The notes under the pieces are model-generated. The model worked only from the letters and a program-made list of their open reading frames with translations, was not told where the DNA came from and did not search any database. Source: Pseudomonadota bacterium (GTDB taxonomy: Bacteria; Pseudomonadota; Gammaproteobacteria; Acidiferrobacterales; Acidiferrobacteraceae). Taken from it: a stretch of DNA of 64,000 nt. The stretch spans positions 17,973 to 81,972 of the forward strand of contig JAKARI010000009.1 of the NCBI GenBank assembly GCA_021819245.1. The letters are read 5' to 3'. Of the stretch, positions 46,038 to 54,307 are shown piece after piece (the first letter of the stretch is position 1; every line of letters begins with the position of its first letter). Position numbers and translations under genes: made by a program.

Positions 46038-46672
46038 TGGACCAGTTACTTACGTGGCCGGGCCGAGAGGTGTGGCTCGTCGATAGTGGTCCGCCTGCGG
46101 TCTATTACTTGGTGGATCGCGCAGCCGGCGGTGTGCTTATAAATGCCCCGCGGTTTAGCCGTGACACCTACGAGGATCTTCGGCGCCATGCCGAGCCGCG
46201 CTTCCTGTTTCTGCCAAGCCGCCTCGGGGTGTGCGACCTTAAGGCGTGGCGGGAAGTGGGTCTACGCGTACTCGTTTCCGCGCAGGAGGAGGGGGTCGAT
46301 GACGCCGATCTGCGCATTGGCGCAGAGCACAAGTTGACGCGGACCATCGATTTCTTGGCACTGCCGGGCCGCACCCGCGGGACGTGCGCGCTGCGTTTAA
46401 AGAACCTGCCAGGCGCCTTGTTCGTCGGACCGGCATTGGCATGCGGCGACTCGGGATGGCCGGAGCTGATTCCAAACCCCGATGACTATTCGTATGAAAG
46501 CCGATTTATAGGGGTCGTCGGGCTTAAGGGGCAGACCTTTGAGTCCCTTTTTACGGATACGTTCGTACTTGGTCGCAGCCACTTTGGGCCTGCGGCCCAG
46601 AATGCCTTGCGGGCCCATATCGAAAGTCTACTGGCCTATGATCCTCCCCCAGTTTCCCGGACACCCGGTTAA
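46037..46672 (+). CDS. Beta-lactamase-fold-like protein with C-terminus supplied by an IS
   Basis: 211 residues, coupled to rppH. PAVYYLVDRAAGGVLINAPRF, RFLFLPSRLGVCDLKAWRE, TCALRLKNLPGALFVGPALACGD and FTDTFVLGRSHFGPAAQNALRAHIESLL resemble metallo-beta-lactamase-fold proteins, but the HxHxDH metal motif is missing, so hydrolase activity is doubtful. The IS3 element begins at 46639, so the last eleven residues and the stop codon come from its left inverted repeat. A degenerate paralogue fragment at 48902 has a stop directly after the equivalent of LLA, suggesting that little of the native protein is lost. Confidence 0.75.
   Translation: MDQLLTWPGREVWLVDSGPPAVYYLVDRAAGGVLINAPRFSRDTYEDLRRHAEPRFLFLPSRLGVCDLKAWREVGLRVLVSAQEEGVDDADLRIGAEHKLTRTIDFLALPGRTRGTCALRLKNLPGALFVGPALACGDSGWPELIPNPDDYSYESRFIGVVGLKGQTFESLFTDTFVLGRSHFGPAAQNALRAHIESLLAYDPPPVSRTPG
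46639..46672 (+). repeat. Left terminal inverted repeat of the IS3-family element
   Basis: Starts TGATCCTCCCCC and ends CGGTTAA; the TAA is the stop codon of the invaded gene. Confidence 0.85.
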
Positions 46673-46704
46673 AGAGAATACACTCTTGACCTTAAGGTGA
46701 ACGA

Positions 46705-47862
46705 ATGAAAGCCAAGAAACCAATCGGGAAGATGACCCGCAAGCGTACCAGTGACGAATTCAAGGACCAAGCCCTAAAGCGCGCCGAGCAAGATGGCGTG
46801 GCCCTGGTAGCCCGGGACCTCGGGATTGCAAAGACCCAGATATACGCCTGGCGGCGCAAGCGCCAGATCGAGGGGGCGGTCACCGAGAAGGAGCGGCTGA
46901 AGGACGCGGAGCTTGCCCGCCTGAAAAGGGGATATGGCGCGCTTGGAAGAGGAGAACGCCTTCTTAAAAAAAGCCTCGGCGTACTTCGCGGCGAGACACT
47001 CGAAGTGAAGTACGCCTGGATCCGACGCCACGAAGCAGACCACGCGGTCTCCCTCATGTGCCGCCTGCTCACCGTTTCTCGCAGCGGCTACTACGATGGG
47101 CGGGACCGTCCCGCCCCGCCCCGCGCACAAGCCGATGAGGGCCTTCTGAAGGCCATCGAGCGCATCTATGACGACCACAAGGGGCAGCGGCTTCCCGCGG
47201 ATGACCTGGGCCCTTAGGGCCAAAGGACAGCGGGTCGGGAAGAACCGCGCAGCCCGCCTGATGCGTCAAAAGGCCCTGGGGCCCAAGGCCGCCCGCAAAT
47301 TCAAGGCGACGACCCATTCCGGCACAATCTGCCGGTGGCCCCTAACCTCTTGAATCAGGACTTCAGCGCCAAGCGCCCCAACGAGAAGTGGGTTTCGGAT
47401 ATCACGTATATCGCCACCGACGAGGGCTGGCTGTATCTCGCCGTAGTGCTTGATCTCTATGCCCGCAGGGTCATCGGCTGGGCCATGTCGGAGCGGATGA
47501 CGGTGAAGCTCACCTGCGATGCCCTGCGTATGGCCTTGTGGCGGCGCAAGCGCCCTCGGGGTGTCATCCTCCGCTCCGATCGCGGTTCCCAATACTGTGC
47601 GCATGACTATCGCCGTCTCCTGAAGGCCCACGGTCTCATTGCGAGCAGAGTCAAGAAAGGCGACGGCACCGACAACGCCGCCATGGAGAGCGGGAACCAC
47701 AGCCTCAAGGTCGAGGCCATCCGTGGAGAACGCTTCACGACACGGCAAGACGCCGGAAACCCTGTGTTCGAATACATGGAAATCACTTATAATCGCCAGC
47801 GTCCGCACTCCGGCCTCAAGTACCTCTCTCCCGAGGCCTTCGAGCAGCGGCATGTGGCTTAA
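46705..47862 (+). pseudogene. Broken IS3-family transposase (orfA and orfB)
   Basis: OrfA begins MKAKKPIGKMTRKRTSDEFKDQALK with its helix-turn-helix (ALVARDLGIAKTQIYAWRRK). A one-base insertion near 46935 moves it out of the frame that encodes the leucine-zipper end (LEEENAFLKKASAYFA) and into the orfB frame. OrfB then runs through HTH-like KYAWIRRHEADHAV to about 47200, where it shifts, and shifts again near 47330. The DDE catalytic residues survive in the last part: SDITYIAT, RSDRGSQY and AMESGNHSLKVE. A seven-A slippery run (46966-46972) is retained. It cannot give a full transposase. Confidence 0.88.
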
Positions 47863-47892
47863 CTGAGTGTCCGCGGATTCGGGGAAGGATCA
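47859..47892 (-). repeat. Right terminal inverted repeat of the IS3-family element
   Basis: On the minus strand it starts TGATCCTTCCCC and ends CAGTTAA, pairing with the left end; the transposase stop codon lies inside it. Confidence 0.85.
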
Positions 47893-47958
47893 ACCCCGGT
47901 TTGCGCCGAGTGCGGCATTCATCGGGTGGGCTGGTCCGCATCACCCCGATCAGGGCAG

Positions 47959-48363
47959 TTATTGTCCAGGCGTGAATTTTAAGATGGCGATACCCAATGT
48001 CATGAGCGTCACCATCAAACCCCCGAGCCGAAACATGAGGCGCATCTCCATGCCGGATAGGGTCACATTCATCGCCGTCAGGCCGGTCTTAACGTCAAAG
48101 ACCTCACCTTTGAGCGTCACTACATCACCCTTGAGCTCGGCCACATCACCCTTGAGGGTTTTGATATCTATCTTGACCTCGCGCAGCTCATCGCTGAGGC
48201 CATCCATACGTTTATGGAGTTTCTCGATATCACCCTTGGTTGCGAACCCGCGTTCTGACATGTCCAGGAATACTGACATGTGCGCCTCGGCCTGCGCCTC
48301 GGGGACGCCGGCTTGGGTCAGACGCTTGATTAACGTATGGGTGTCAAGCATGTTCGCGCTCAT
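47959..48363 (-). CDS. DUF1640-like coiled-coil protein with C-terminal membrane helix
   Basis: 134 residues from ATG 48363 (AGGGGA before it). DTHTLIKRLTQAGVPEAQAEAHM is the DUF1640 opening; then a coiled coil of heptads (about 45-100, with LKGDVAELKGDVVTLKGEV) and a helix at the C-terminus (LGGLMVTLMTLGIAILKF). Relatives in bacteria are common and unassigned; the mitochondrial family members include the calcium uniporter regulator MCUR1. It is the first gene beyond the IS3 element. Confidence 0.8.
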   Translation of the reverse strand: MSANMLDTHTLIKRLTQAGVPEAQAEAHMSVFLDMSERGFATKGDIEKLHKRMDGLSDELREVKIDIKTLKGDVAELKGDVVTLKGEVFDVKTGLTAMNVTLSGMEMRLMFRLGGLMVTLMTLGIAILKFTPGQ

Positions 48364-48677
48364 TGACGTTCCCCTAGCATATTCTATCACAAGTGTGCGA
48401 GCCGAAGGGATACGGGTGCGCGCCCTCATCATGCTCAGCCGGCATGTTATGGATGCCTAGGGATGGGGTCAATCCGGAAATCCCCTGTACCCCCCTCGCA
48501 TCTCGATCGGCTCGACGCGGCATGACAGGATCCCGAGGTCAGAGGTACCAAGGCGGTTATTCATTGCCGGGGCCGGATTATCATGCCTGACGAAGCCCCA
48601 GGGTGAGGCTAGCGGCGCGAAAATGGCCTTGGGGCATGGGTCAAAGGTGGGCCTGAGGCGGAGTTGCTTGTCGCATG
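48364..48677. other. Gene-poor stretch between the DUF1640 gene and the RND fragment
   Basis: Nothing recognisable. A long minus-strand frame crosses it but reads through the pump fragment out of frame and is not believed. Confidence 0.4.
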
Positions 48678-48900
48678 TCATGAAGAGAGCGACTGGTCTG
48701 CCACCGCGGATGGTTTGGCGCGATGATGCGACCAGCGCCCCAGGGTGAGAGAGATGATGGGCGTTGTGTACAGCGTCAGGGCCTGCGAGACGATAAGCCC
48801 GCCGATGACGGTGATACCGATCGGCTGGCGCAGATGGTGGCCAGTGCCAAGGGCCCGCGCAAGCGGTACCGCCCCCAAAAGTGCGGCCAGGGTGGTCAGG
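48678..48900 (-). pseudogene. 3' fragment of an RND efflux pump gene
   Basis: On the minus strand it encodes [20 protein letters not shown] and continues through [20 protein letters not shown] to a stop at 48678, the last 60 or so residues of an RND transporter. Bases 48730-48898 match 51258-51426 (the end of the intact pump gene) with about six differences and no gaps. The homology ends abruptly at 48899. Confidence 0.9.
48730..48898. repeat. 169-bp direct repeat, copy 1
   Basis: About 96% identical by eye to 51258-51426, in the same orientation, 2528 bases apart. Confidence 0.9.
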
Positions 48901-48901
48901 C

Positions 48902-49015
48902 GAGGCCTTTGAGTATCTACTCACCGACACGTTTGTGCCTGGCCAGAGCCGCTTCGGGCCGGCTGCCTAGGCGCGTTGCGCGCCCACATCGCACATCTTC
49001 TGGCTTAGGGTACTC
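48902..49015 (+). pseudogene. 3' fragment of a paralogue of the gene at 46037
   Basis: Translates as [22 protein letters not shown], a stop, then after a one-base shift ALRAHIAHLLA and a stop. The match is FESLFTDTFVLGRSHFGPAAQNALRAHIESLLA of the gene at 46037. The nucleotide similarity is clearly lower than for the neighbouring RND repeat, so this is an older paralogue, joined directly to the RND fragment. Confidence 0.75.
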
Positions 49016-49204
49016 TGGTGTCCATGGAGCGCGCTGGCCCGTGAGAACTCTTTTTGCCGAATGCTGCCGGTCCTTGCAATCTAGGCTCAGAGGCCCTTTA
49101 TCCGCGCTGTCGCAACGTTCTTGGGCTGATCGTCGCGCCCGGGCGCGCAAAAGACGAGAAATCCCCGGCCTGGACGCACCGTTTCTGGGCGTTGGTATCG
49201 CCAA

Positions 49205-49849
49205 TCACGAGCGTGGTTTCTTGTCCGGATCTTTCTGCAGGGATTCCCCATCGACCTCATTAAATGCCGAGGCGATGCGAAAGGTCATAAAGGCCAAAAT
49301 GAGGTCGCAAAGGAAGGCTGCGGCGAGAAACCCTTTGTCAGCGTTGGTGACGCGTGCGTGATCGGCAGCGATCAGAATCCACCCACCAATCACGAATGAC
49401 GCTACGAGGCCGTATAGGAAAACGGCCCACTTGGTTGCATCGAGGAACTTTAGCAGCCATCGCGCCACGCGCGATGTGCGCGCCTTGTGCTCTTCCCACT
49501 CAAAAAATCGGGCATTGTCCAAAATGTCGGCAAGCTGGCGTTTTATACCCTTATGGATGTAATCGGCAATCAATATGATTCTTGCTGTTGCCTCGAGCTG
49601 CAAGGTCATAAGCGTCATGATGGCAATCGGGGCAAGGAAGAGTATGGCCAACCCAAACGCCCTGGCAGCAAAGTGTACGTTCGACGCCAACAGGGCGCTC
49701 GCCTGGCCGATCGCCACTGTCAGTATAAGTTGCTGCATTTTTCTCTGCTGATCTATGAAGTACATGAGCTCCACGCGTAGCGCCCGGTATTCCGCGAGGA
49801 CCACCGCAACTTGATCGGTCTTTGGGTTTTCGGTTTCGGATTCTTTCAT
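49205..49849 (-). CDS. Four-helix membrane protein of unknown function
   Basis: 214 residues from ATG 49849 (GTG 49867 is possible). A soluble helical start, VAVVLAEYRALRVELMYFIDQQRKM, leads into helices at about 42-62 and 64-84; then a charged cytoplasmic helix (HKGIKRQLADILDNARFFEWEEHKARTSRVARW) and two more helices at about 137-160 and 172-190. The EYxALRxE opening followed by paired helices is shared by uncharacterised bacterial 4TM proteins often in variable islands. The DNA is visibly less GC-rich than the surroundings, in keeping with recent arrival. I do not assign a function. Confidence 0.72.
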   Translation of the reverse strand: MKESETENPKTDQVAVVLAEYRALRVELMYFIDQQRKMQQLILTVAIGQASALLASNVHFAARAFGLAILFLAPIAIMTLMTLQLEATARIILIADYIHKGIKRQLADILDNARFFEWEEHKARTSRVARWLLKFLDATKWAVFLYGLVASFVIGGWILIAADHARVTNADKGFLAAAFLCDLILAFMTFRIASAFNEVDGESLQKDPDKKPRS

Positions 49850-49880
49850 GGTCTTTTTTGACCACACGCCTCGCGCTGCC

Positions 49881-50744
49881 CTATGGAGCCTCTGCGAACT
49901 TGAGTGCCACGACTACGGATGCTACCACGGCTATCCCGACGATTTGTATAGGCGTGAGAGTTTGCCCGTAGAGAAAAAATCCAAATAAGCTTGCGAATAT
50001 GATTTCTGTCGAGCTTACGATGGCAACAACGGCCCCACGCATGGCAGTCAATGAATAGTTGAAAAGAAACATGGCGATACCTTGAACGAGTATGCCAGCA
50101 AGGGCCGCATAGAGTAGAACACGAAGCCCGTGCGTAAAGGGGGCGAGTATTTGCCCTGATAATAGCATCGCGCAACCGGCAACGATGGCGAGAACGATAT
50201 TATATTCCGATACAGCCGCCATCGGATTGTCGGTGTGGAGCATCCGCCGTTTTTGTAGGATGATATTCCCGGCGAGGGTGAGGGCGCTTCCTAGGGCCGC
50301 AAGCAGGCCGGCGGCATCATGGCCATTCCATCGCGGTCCCGCAACTAAGGCGCCACCGATAAATCCAAAGCCCGCCAAGACGACCTGGAGTCGCCGAGGG
50401 CGTTCCCCCAATGCAAATGGCGCCACAAACTGGACGATCATGGGTCCCAGATAGTGAATTGTGATGACAAGTGCAAGGGGTGCGCGGCGATACGCGTAGA
50501 TAAGAAGAAAGATATCCAGGAACAGATTTAAGCCAACCCATAGGGAACGTGCGGGTACGGAAAGGCGGTGGCCGGTCAAAAAGGCACGGGCAAACAGGTA
50601 TCCGGATGCCGCCATGACGAAGATAAGCGCAAGCGCCGCAAGCCGGACCTGGTGGGCGACAACACCCCATGCACCGAATATCGCCTGCGATAACAGCAAG
50701 GTGAAGATAGGAGAGACTGGCAGGTCGTGGTGTTTGGTAGGCAT
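49881..50744 (-). CDS. EamA/DMT-family transporter
   Basis: 287 residues from ATG 50744. Ten hydrophobic helices in two five-helix halves; the second half has AMRGAVVAIVSSTEIIFASLFGFFLYGQTLTPIQIVGIAVV, the EamA signature. The family exports amino acids, nucleotides or other metabolites. It reads toward the 4TM gene with a 31-base gap, so the two may be co-transcribed. AT-richer than neighbours. Confidence 0.9.
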   Translation of the reverse strand: MPTKHHDLPVSPIFTLLLSQAIFGAWGVVAHQVRLAALALIFVMAASGYLFARAFLTGHRLSVPARSLWVGLNLFLDIFLLIYAYRRAPLALVITIHYLGPMIVQFVAPFALGERPRRLQVVLAGFGFIGGALVAGPRWNGHDAAGLLAALGSALTLAGNIILQKRRMLHTDNPMAAVSEYNIVLAIVAGCAMLLSGQILAPFTHGLRVLLYAALAGILVQGIAMFLFNYSLTAMRGAVVAIVSSTEIIFASLFGFFLYGQTLTPIQIVGIAVVASVVVALKFAEAP

Positions 50745-51208
50745 ATGTACGCAGGAACCAGGCTCCGTTTTAAGGCGTCGTGGCGCCCGGCGATACATGT
50801 GTCATCACAGACCACCGCTCCCTTATGTAGGGGTATGTATGGGATCGACCTAGCGTCCCCGTGGTGTCCTCCCCACATGTTTCTCATGGCGCCAAACGGG
50901 CAGGCGAGTATTCAACGACCGGTTGACTTCGCGAAGTGTAGCACGAACATTTTTAAAGCGGCATTGCGCCGGTGCATATGCCGGTGCCCGGCCCGGAGCG
51001 ATCCGGAGTGGGGGAGATGCCCTTACGATTCATGCCGTGCCCGTGCGCGTGATAGGCTGCTTCGCGCTTACGGGCCTCATAGGACGTGGCCATGTGCCTG
51101 GTGTCTGTGACATCATCGTGTGCAGCGTTGTCCGCCGGTCGGGCCGGGTAATGGTATAGGTAAGAACGGGTGCGCCGATTTCACGGAAGGCAGCCTGCGT
51201 GCTGCGTA
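50745..51208. other. Intergenic region between the EamA gene and the efflux operon
   Basis: No credible gene. A five-base-pair hairpin (GCAGC/GCTGC, about 51189-51204) next to the end of the pump gene at 51209 could be part of a weak terminator. AAGTGTAGCACGAACATTTTTAAAG near 50935 is AT-rich and may hold an EamA promoter. Confidence 0.4.
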
Positions 51209-54200
51209 TTATAAGGGCATGGTTCCTGGCCGGGCGGACACCAACGCGCGGCGACGTGACCAGCGCCCCAGGGCGAGGTAGATGATGGGCGTTGTGTACA
51301 GCGTCAGGGCCTGCGAGACGATAAGCCCGCCGATGACGGTGATACCGATCGGCTGGCGCAGATGGTGGCCAGTGCCAAAGGCCAGCGCAAGCGGTACCGC
51401 CCCCAAAAGTGCGGCCAGGGTCGTCATGAGAATTGGCCGAAAGCGTTTGAGGCAGGCTGTGCGTATCGCCTGTTCGGGGCTTAGTCCCAAAGTGCGTTCG
51501 GCCTCGAGGGCGAAGTCGACCAGCATGATGCCGTTTTTCTTGACGATACCCATGAGCAGAAAGATGCCGATTATGGCGATGACCGTTAGCGGCAGCCCGG
51601 TAAATATGAGCGCAAGCAGGGCGCCCACGCCCGCCGATGGCAGAGTCGAAAGTATCGTAAGAGGCTGGGAAAGGCTCTCATAGAGTACCCCGAGAACGAT
51701 GTAGATCGCGGCCAGCGCCGCGAGAATCAGCAGGGGTTCGGCTTCAATCGACCGCAAAAAGAAGCGGGCATTGCCTCCGAAGCGCGCACGGACCCCGGAT
51801 GGCAGGGGCATGCCGGCAATCGTTTTTTGAATCTCGTGGATGACGGTGCCGAGCACTGCCCCGCGGGCCAGATTGAAGCTTATGGTCGCCTCCGGGAGCC
51901 CGTCGTAGTGGCGCACCGACAACGGCACCGAGGTGCGTACGAAGTGCGCGACCGCCGTGAGCAGGACCGGTCCCGCGCTGCCCGCCACGTAGATGTGATT
52001 GAGCTGCTCCGGAGATTCGCCTAGGGCGTGCGGGACCTTCAGGACCACCTGGTATTGGTTCTCGGCGTTATAGATACGCGAGATCTGGCGTTGCGCGTAG
52101 GCGTTGTTCAAGGCGTCATCAATGGCGGCGACGGTTACCCCCAGGCGTGCCGCGCGCTTGCGGTCTATGGCTATCGTGATTTGGGGCTCCGGCTTATCCT
52201 GGTCCGATGAGGCGGAGCGAATCCCCGGGAGTTTGGCGATGCGCCGATCGATCTCGTGTGTCACGGTGGCCAGGGACTGGAGGGAGGGGTCCAGTATCGT
52301 AAAGTCATATTGGCCATTGGTGGACTGGCCGCCCACGAATATGTCCTGTGCCACAAAAAGATAGGTCTGGATACCGGCGATACGCGCAAGCTTGGGCCGC
52401 AGCTGGGCCAGGATCGCACGCGCCGACAGCTTCCGGTCGGAACGCGGCGTAAGCCCAATGAAGAGCTTGCCATTGTTGGCCGCCGTAAAGCCATTGGCCA
52501 CCCCTATACTGGAACTGACAGTCGCCACATCACGATCTTTGAGCAGGACCGCAACCACCCGGCGCTGCAGGGTTTCCATGCGCGCAAACGAAATGTCAGG
52601 CCCGGCAATAGTATTGCCGATCACAAGACCGGTGTCCTCCTCGGGCAAAAAGCCTTTGGGCACGCGGATATAGAGCGCGATTGTCGCGACGATCGTGGCC
52701 GCGGTTACGGCCAGCATGAGCCGCCTGTGGCGCAGGGACCAGTCCAGCGAGCGTTCATAGGCGGCGGCGATATGGGCATACCATCGCGCAAAGTGCGCGG
52801 ATAGAGAGCGCGGCGCGGGGGGCGCCGGGTCCGGGCGCAGAAAGTGGGCGCATATCATGGGGGTGACGGTCAGCGAGATGAATGCCGATATGGCGATGGC
52901 GAGCGTCAACGTCATGGCAAACTCATGAAAAAGTTCGCCTACGATACCGGGCATGAGTGTCAGGGGAATGAAGACTGCAATCAGTGATAAAGTAATGGAT
53001 ACCACGGTAAACCCAATCTGGCGCGAGCCACGCAGCGCGGCCTCCAGGGGAGACAGCCCCGCCTCGTGGTAGGTCATGATGTTCTCTATCATGACGATGG
53101 CGTCGTCTACCACAAAACCCACCGATATGGTCAGCGCCATGAGCGAGAAGTTGTCCAGGGAAAAGCCAAGCGCCCACATGGCTGCCAGTGTTCCGGCGAT
53201 CGATAGGGGCACGGTCACGCCAGCTGCGATCGTCGGTGCCCCGCGCCTCATGAAGGCCCACACAACGACCAGGACGAGCACCACGGTTATAAGCAATGTG
53301 ATCTCGATGTCATGAACGCTCGCGCGTATGGTCGTAGTCCTGTCGGTCAGGATATGCAGGTGGATATCGGCCGGCAGGGCGCGGCGGATTTCGGGAAGGC
53401 GTTTTTTGATGGCGTCGACGGTCGCGATGACATTGGCATCGGGGGTCTTGGTAATGGTTATGAGCACCGCCGGCCGCGAGCCGTCCCATGCGGCAAGTTC
53501 GGTGTCGGTGACGCCGGAGACTACGGTTGCAACATCCCCCAGACGCACGATGGCCGCGCCGTGCGCCTCCAATACGATGCGCCGGTATTGGCGGGCGGTA
53601 TGCAGTTGGCCGTTGGCGACGATGACCGAGTCGTGTTTGTTCCCGCGAAAATCGCCAAGCGGGCTTAGGACATTGGCCGCGCGTATCGCGGTGTAGACAT
53701 CCGTTGCCGTGAGCCCTGCGCGGGCTAATGCCGCTGGATGAACATTGACGCGCACCGCCGGGGACTGCGCACCGTTGATCTGCACGAGCGCGACCCCTGA
53801 GACCTGCGCCAGGCGTTCCGCGAGGATGGTGTCGGCCGCATCATAGACCGCCCCGGGGCGGAGCGTGCGCGAGGTGAGCGCCATCGTGAGGATCGGACGC
53901 GAGGCCGGATTGAATTCTTTATAGTAGGGACGGCTCGGCAGGTTTGCCGGCAAGTTGGGTAAGGCGGCATTGATGCCTGCTTGAATGGCGGCGGCATCCC
54001 GGGCCGCGGCCCCGATGTGCGAGAAGAGCAAGACGACGTTGGAGGCGCCGACCGAATTGAACGACATGATCTGGTAGAGGCCGGGGATCTTTCCCAGTTG
54101 CCGTTCGAGGGGCGCGGCCACGGTGCTCGCCATGGTCTGGGGGTTTGCGCCGGGCTCTTGCGCCAAGACCACGAACGCCGGCATCGGGATATTGGGCACC

Positions 54201-54307
54201 GCGGCCACTGGCAGCAGGCGATCGGTGAAGATTCCGGCGACCAGGATGCCGATGGCGATGAGCGTGGTGCCGATCGGGCGCTTGATGAAGGGTGCGGATA
54301 TGTTCAT
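51209..54307 (-). CDS. RND efflux pump inner-membrane subunit 2 (MdtC-like)
   Basis: 1032 residues, twelve helices with two large periplasmic loops. Opening MNISAPFIKRPIGTTLIAIG. The proton relay is present: the Asp-Asp pair in VGFVVDDAIVMIEN (helix 4) and Lys in LLMGIVKKNGIMLVDFAL (helix 10). Last gene of the operon, immediately after the stop of the other pump subunit, as in mdtABC, where MdtB and MdtC form a mixed trimer. Its 3' end is duplicated at 48.7 kb. The substrate range (in E. coli bile salts, novobiocin and others) cannot be read here. Confidence 0.95.
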   Translation of the reverse strand: MNISAPFIKRPIGTTLIAIGILVAGIFTDRLLPVAAVPNIPMPAFVVLAQEPGANPQTMASTVAAPLERQLGKIPGLYQIMSFNSVGASNVVLLFSHIGAAARDAAAIQAGINAALPNLPANLPSRPYYKEFNPASRPILTMALTSRTLRPGAVYDAADTILAERLAQVSGVALVQINGAQSPAVRVNVHPAALARAGLTATDVYTAIRAANVLSPLGDFRGNKHDSVIVANGQLHTARQYRRIVLEAHGAAIVRLGDVATVVSGVTDTELAAWDGSRPAVLITITKTPDANVIATVDAIKKRLPEIRRALPADIHLHILTDRTTTIRASVHDIEITLLITVVLVLVVVWAFMRRGAPTIAAGVTVPLSIAGTLAAMWALGFSLDNFSLMALTISVGFVVDDAIVMIENIMTYHEAGLSPLEAALRGSRQIGFTVVSITLSLIAVFIPLTLMPGIVGELFHEFAMTLTLAIAISAFISLTVTPMICAHFLRPDPAPPAPRSLSAHFARWYAHIAAAYERSLDWSLRHRRLMLAVTAATIVATIALYIRVPKGFLPEEDTGLVIGNTIAGPDISFARMETLQRRVVAVLLKDRDVATVSSSIGVANGFTAANNGKLFIGLTPRSDRKLSARAILAQLRPKLARIAGIQTYLFVAQDIFVGGQSTNGQYDFTILDPSLQSLATVTHEIDRRIAKLPGIRSASSDQDKPEPQITIAIDRKRAARLGVTVAAIDDALNNAYAQRQISRIYNAENQYQVVLKVPHALGESPEQLNHIYVAGSAGPVLLTAVAHFVRTSVPLSVRHYDGLPEATISFNLARGAVLGTVIHEIQKTIAGMPLPSGVRARFGGNARFFLRSIEAEPLLILAALAAIYIVLGVLYESLSQPLTILSTLPSAGVGALLALIFTGLPLTVIAIIGIFLLMGIVKKNGIMLVDFALEAERTLGLSPEQAIRTACLKRFRPILMTTLAALLGAVPLALAFGTGHHLRQPIGITVIGGLIVSQALTLYTTPIIYLALGRWSRRRALVSARPGTMPL
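51258..51426. repeat. 169-bp direct repeat, copy 2 (inside the intact pump gene)
   Basis: Source-like copy of the repeat at 48730-48898; it encodes the last transmembrane segment region of the pump. Confidence 0.9.

Larger units (their letters stand above)
46639..47892 (+). mobile_element. Degenerate IS3-family insertion sequence
   Basis: The 1254-base element is bounded by imperfect terminal inverted repeats that match at about 26 of 34 positions; both begin TGATCCT and include CGGACAC. It carries orfA and orfB on the plus strand, now broken by frameshifts. The flanks (CTA before, ACC after) are not a target duplication, so the right or left flank has been exchanged since insertion. Confidence 0.9.

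Noticed and set aside
46966..46972. A7 run as an active programmed frameshift site
   Set aside because: It is a typical IS3 slippery sequence, but an upstream base insertion already changes the frame and orfB is broken further on, so it has no present function.
48469..48930. 153-aa minus-strand frame
   Set aside because: It passes through the RND fragment in the wrong frame, so at least half of it is certainly not a protein.
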